Shown here: one piece after another, positions 18,254 to 20,426 of the stretch
Layout of the letters: every line of letters starts with the position of its first letter
Position numbering within the stretch: the stretch's first letter is position 1
Source: Priapulus caudatus
Taxonomy: Eukaryota > Priapulida > Priapulimorpha > Priapulimorphida > Priapulidae
Direction of reading: 5' to 3'
DNA length: 20,426 nucleotides
Assembly (NCBI RefSeq): GCF_000485595.1
Contig: NW_014577121.1
Coordinates: 360,884 to 381,309 of the forward strand
Notes under the pieces: generated by a model
What the model was told of the DNA's origin: nothing
The model's database searches: none
The model's input: only the letters and a program-made list of their open reading frames with translations
Translations under genes and position numbers: made by a program

Positions 18254-18661
18254 TCCGCCAAGGGGTTGGCAGGAGGGTTATGTTTTCAATCGGCGTGTGT
18301 TTGTGGGTTATTGTGGGTTTGCTTTGTGTGACGACTAACTGCGAACATAGGTATGGACGGATGTCATCGCAAATTTTCAGGATAGGTCAGAAATGGCTCA
18401 ACCTTAGAAATCTGATCTGAGACCTTTTGTGCGTGATCCGGATCCCAATTAATTAATTATATTAAATTTTCAGGATGGTCAGAAAATGGGTAACTTAGAA
18501 TTGATTACATTTATGGTGGTGATCCGAATCCCCAATTAATATTTAATTATATTAATTAATTAAAAAATTTTACAGTCGACCGAATTCAGGCTGGCCTTGG
18601 CGGAGGTCTGCGCTCATCGCGAGTGCGCTAGTTCATTATTAATATTATTATTATTATTATT
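18213..18661. mobile_element. MITE-like element with 12-bp inverted repeats inside ATT arrays
   Basis: CCTCCGCCAAGG (18252-18263) and its exact reverse complement CCTTGGCGGAGG (18595-18606) bracket about 330 bp of AT-rich sequence with a partly repeated motif (AAATTTTCAGGAT, GTGATCCGGATCCCAATTAATTAAT). ATT runs lie directly outside both ends (18213-18250 and 18633-18661). As I recall, sequence of this kind (CCTCCGCCAAGG with GAGGTCTGCGCTC) is a widespread non-autonomous repeat in fish and marine invertebrates. I cannot name the family. It has no ORF. Confidence 0.7.
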
Positions 18662-18692
18662 ATATCTACGCGTCAATAACTACCCCCTCTAG

Positions 18693-18912
18693 CGTTGTCT
18701 CTCTATTTCTCCCTCTTTTTTGCCTCCTCTCTCTTTCTTTCTCTCTTTCTTTTTCTCATTCTCTGTATCTCTATCTCTATCTCTGTCTCTCTCTCTTTCT
18801 CTCTCTTTCTCTCTCCTTCTCCCTCTCTGTGTTTCTGTGTGTGTGTGTCTCTTCTCCTCTTTTTTTCTCTCTCTTTCTGTCTCTCCCTCTTCGCTTCTCT
18901 CTCTTCTCTCTC

Positions 18913-18965
<53 letters not shown>

Positions 18966-19095
18966 CTCTCTCGTTCCTCTCTTTCTTCTCTCCACATCCC
19001 GTCTCTCTCTCGTCTTTCTTCTCTCTCTCTTCCTTCTCTCTCTCTCTTCTCTGCATCTCTCTCTCTGTCTCTTTCTCTTCTCCGTCTGCTGTCTT
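18693..19095. repeat. Pyrimidine (TC-rich) tract
   Basis: About 400 bp of TC, TTTC and CTCC repeats with a short TG run (18835-18848). Frames on both strands (Ser/Leu/Phe or Arg/Glu-rich) are artefacts. Confidence 0.95.
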
Positions 19096-19236
19096 TCTAC
19101 TCCTGTATGCAGTAAAGCAAACTGTCGAATCTACGCACGTACATGTTTTCGGCATCTTTGTCTGATGAACGAACCCGCATGTCTAATATGGAAGGCCATT
19201 ACCGCCAAAACCTCTTATGTTAATCGCGCTAAAATG

Positions 19237-19362
19237 GATTTTAAAGCGCGATTCGAAATTCCAGCCAATCAATAGTGGCTTTAATCGCCTGATATAAATA
19301 GATTTAAGCACGATTAAAAACCACTGTCTGAATTGGCTGGAATTCAATCGCGCTTAAAAATC
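19237..19362. repeat. 42-bp inverted repeat (hairpin) in the left arm
   Basis: 19237-19278 and 19321-19362 are imperfect reverse complements (GATTTTAAAGCGCGATT...CCAGCCAAT...GTGG against CCAC...ATTGGCTGG...AATCGCGCTTAAAAATC) with a 42-bp spacer. A smaller nested hairpin lies at 19222-19253 (AATCGCGCT/AAAGCGCGATT). Confidence 0.85.
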
Positions 19363-19363
19363 T

Positions 19364-19862
19364 AAGAAGGAAGAGGGGGAGAAACTGGTGAGAAGTAGAA
19401 TGGGAAAAGGAGGGGGAGAATGGAGGCTGGTGGAGGAGGAGGGGGGGAAGGGAGAGCTGGTGGATGAAGGGGAAGGGGGAGAACCTGGTGAGAAGGAGAG
19501 GGAGAAGGAGGGGGAGACAGGAAGCTGGTAAAGAGGAGAAACCAGGGAGGAACGGAGACAAAGCTGGAGGGACAAGGAGGAAGGACGGGGAGCGCTGGTG
19601 GAGAATGGACGGAAGGAGAAGGGAAGAGCGGTGCCAAAAAGGAGAAGCTGGTGACGGAGGAAGGGGGCGAAGGAAGAAGATGGTCGAGGAGGGGAATAGC
19701 TGGTGGAGAAGGATGGAGGGAAAAGCTGGTGAAGAAGGCAGGAGGGATCAAGCTGGTGAGAAAAAGAGAGGAAGGGGAGAAGGAGGGGGAGAAAGGAGCT
19801 GGTGAAGGAGGAGGGGAGAAGCAGAAGCTGGTTGGAGAGGAGGGGATGAGAAGCTGTGGAGG
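19364..19862. repeat. Purine-rich minisatellite with AGCTGGTG punctuation
   Basis: About 500 bp of GGAGAAGGAGGGG-type purine sequence broken at 20-45-bp intervals by AGCTGGTG or close variants, giving some 15 degenerate units. It fills the centre of the 19189-20320 element. Several G runs could form quadruplexes. The long frames on either strand (Gly/Glu/Arg-rich or Pro/Ser-rich) result from the repeat and are not called as genes. Confidence 0.85.
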
Positions 19863-20320
19863 CCTAGACTCGGGATCGGGCCGTTCCGTCCTGGTCGAGG
19901 CATCAAGTATTGCTCTATACAAATTGATTGATGGAATTGAATTCTTTGCATTTCAACGCATTGCCGGGCCAATACGGCATAACCCCAATAAACGAGCTGA
20001 CTGCGTTGTTGACCACACAGACAAACTATGTGTCGCCTAATCAATTGGGCTATTACTGTCGACAATAAAATAGCACTGCTTCGATTGGCATGGAATTTAA
20101 GAAATCGTGGCTTAAAAATAAAATCTATTTAAATGCGGCGATTAAAAAGCGCACTGTTCTGTATTGGCTGAATTATAATAACGCGCTTAAAATACTATTT
20201 AATCGCGATTAAAAACCCCACTGTTCTGTATTGGCATATAAATTCAAATCGCGCTTAAAATACATTTTCAAGGCGGCGAATTAAAATAGGCAGGTTAGGT
20301 TTGGGGGTAATGGCCTTCCA

Positions 20321-20426
20321 GTAGTGTACTACATCGCTTCCAGCCCATACAGGGTACCGTGAACCTATATACTCTCTTCTCATACAGAGCAGAGACACGT
20401 ACTCACTCTCTCTGCTCTCCTCGCCA
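20321..20426. other. Window end: unique sequence with a hairpin
   Basis: A palindrome GTAGTGTACTAC (20321-20332) abuts the transposon end. AGAGCAGAGA (20386-20395) and TCTCTGCTCT (20409-20418) form a perfect 10-bp stem with a 13-nt loop. No gene is seen. Confidence 0.5.

Larger units (their letters stand above)
19189..20320. mobile_element. Fold-back-like non-autonomous element with subterminal repeats
   Basis: TGGAAGGCCATTACCGCCAAA (19189-19209) pairs with TTTGGGGGTAATGGCCTTCCA (20300-20320), with one mismatch in 21. Similarity continues inward loosely for roughly 100 bp. Each end carries copies of a ~70-bp unit with AATCGCGCTTAAAAT, ATTGGCTG and CACTGTTCTG: three direct units at the right (from about 20073, 20151, 20218) and one inverted plus one direct unit at the left. 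The left pair forms a 42-bp imperfect hairpin. The middle is a purine minisatellite, and there is no transposase ORF. Long inverted ends built from repeats resemble fold-back or MITE elements. No clear target duplication was found, so the superfamily is open. Confidence 0.72.

Noticed and set aside
19362-20040. Pro/Ser-rich minus-strand and Gly/Glu/Arg-rich plus-strand ORFs up to 186 codons
   Set aside because: They are open on several frames because the purine minisatellite rarely forms stops. No domain is seen.

Overview
This looks like intergenic, repeat-rich animal DNA, most likely from an arthropod or another marine or terrestrial invertebrate. The reasons are a heavy load of CTA/CTG, CA/TG, GA/TC, ATT and AT microsatellites, eukaryotic LTR retroelements with pol domains typical of invertebrate Ty3/gypsy lineages, and a tRNA-His-like stretch that I recall as matching the insect form. 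The species cannot be fixed from the sequence. I see no intact host protein gene, rRNA gene or complete tRNA gene.

Layout. 1-118 is the end of a CTA/CTG array. 119-5849 is a degraded Ty3/gypsy-type LTR retroelement (copy 1) carrying gag, protease, RT, RNase H and integrase remnants. 5850-5970 is a CTG/CTA array. 5971-8940 is non-coding sequence with several simple repeats and a CTCF-like motif. 8941-9007 is a short trinucleotide array. 9008-14378 is a second, same-orientation copy of the element (copy 2). 14379-14626 is a long CTG/CTA array. 14627-17330 is AT-rich non-coding DNA containing a CA block. 17331-17928 is a degenerate ~20-bp minisatellite with a four-unit higher-order pattern. 18213-18661 is a MITE-like element with 12-bp inverted repeats inside ATT arrays. 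18693-19095 is a pyrimidine tract. 19189-20320 is a fold-back-like element with subterminal repeats and a purine minisatellite core.

Key reading. The 5' LTR of both retroelement copies is split by the same 593-bp insertion. It starts TGTAATA, ends TATTACA and is flanked by TAAA on both sides, which is the signature of a nested solo LTR. The two copies share this insertion, shared pol lesions (pro-RT frame change, TGA in the integrase zinc finger, missing first integrase Asp region, frameshift after the integrase Glu), and trinucleotide arrays on both sides. The two 5' LTRs match each other better than each matches its own 3' LTR. So the pair arose by copying DNA of an already dead element together with its microsatellite flanks, not by two retrotransposition events. 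After that, each copy gained its own deletions and stops.

No new functional protein system is visible. The unusual content is structural: nested insertion, a microsatellite-bounded duplication, a higher-order minisatellite and a fold-back element. Domain calls rest on motifs read by eye; no database search was run.
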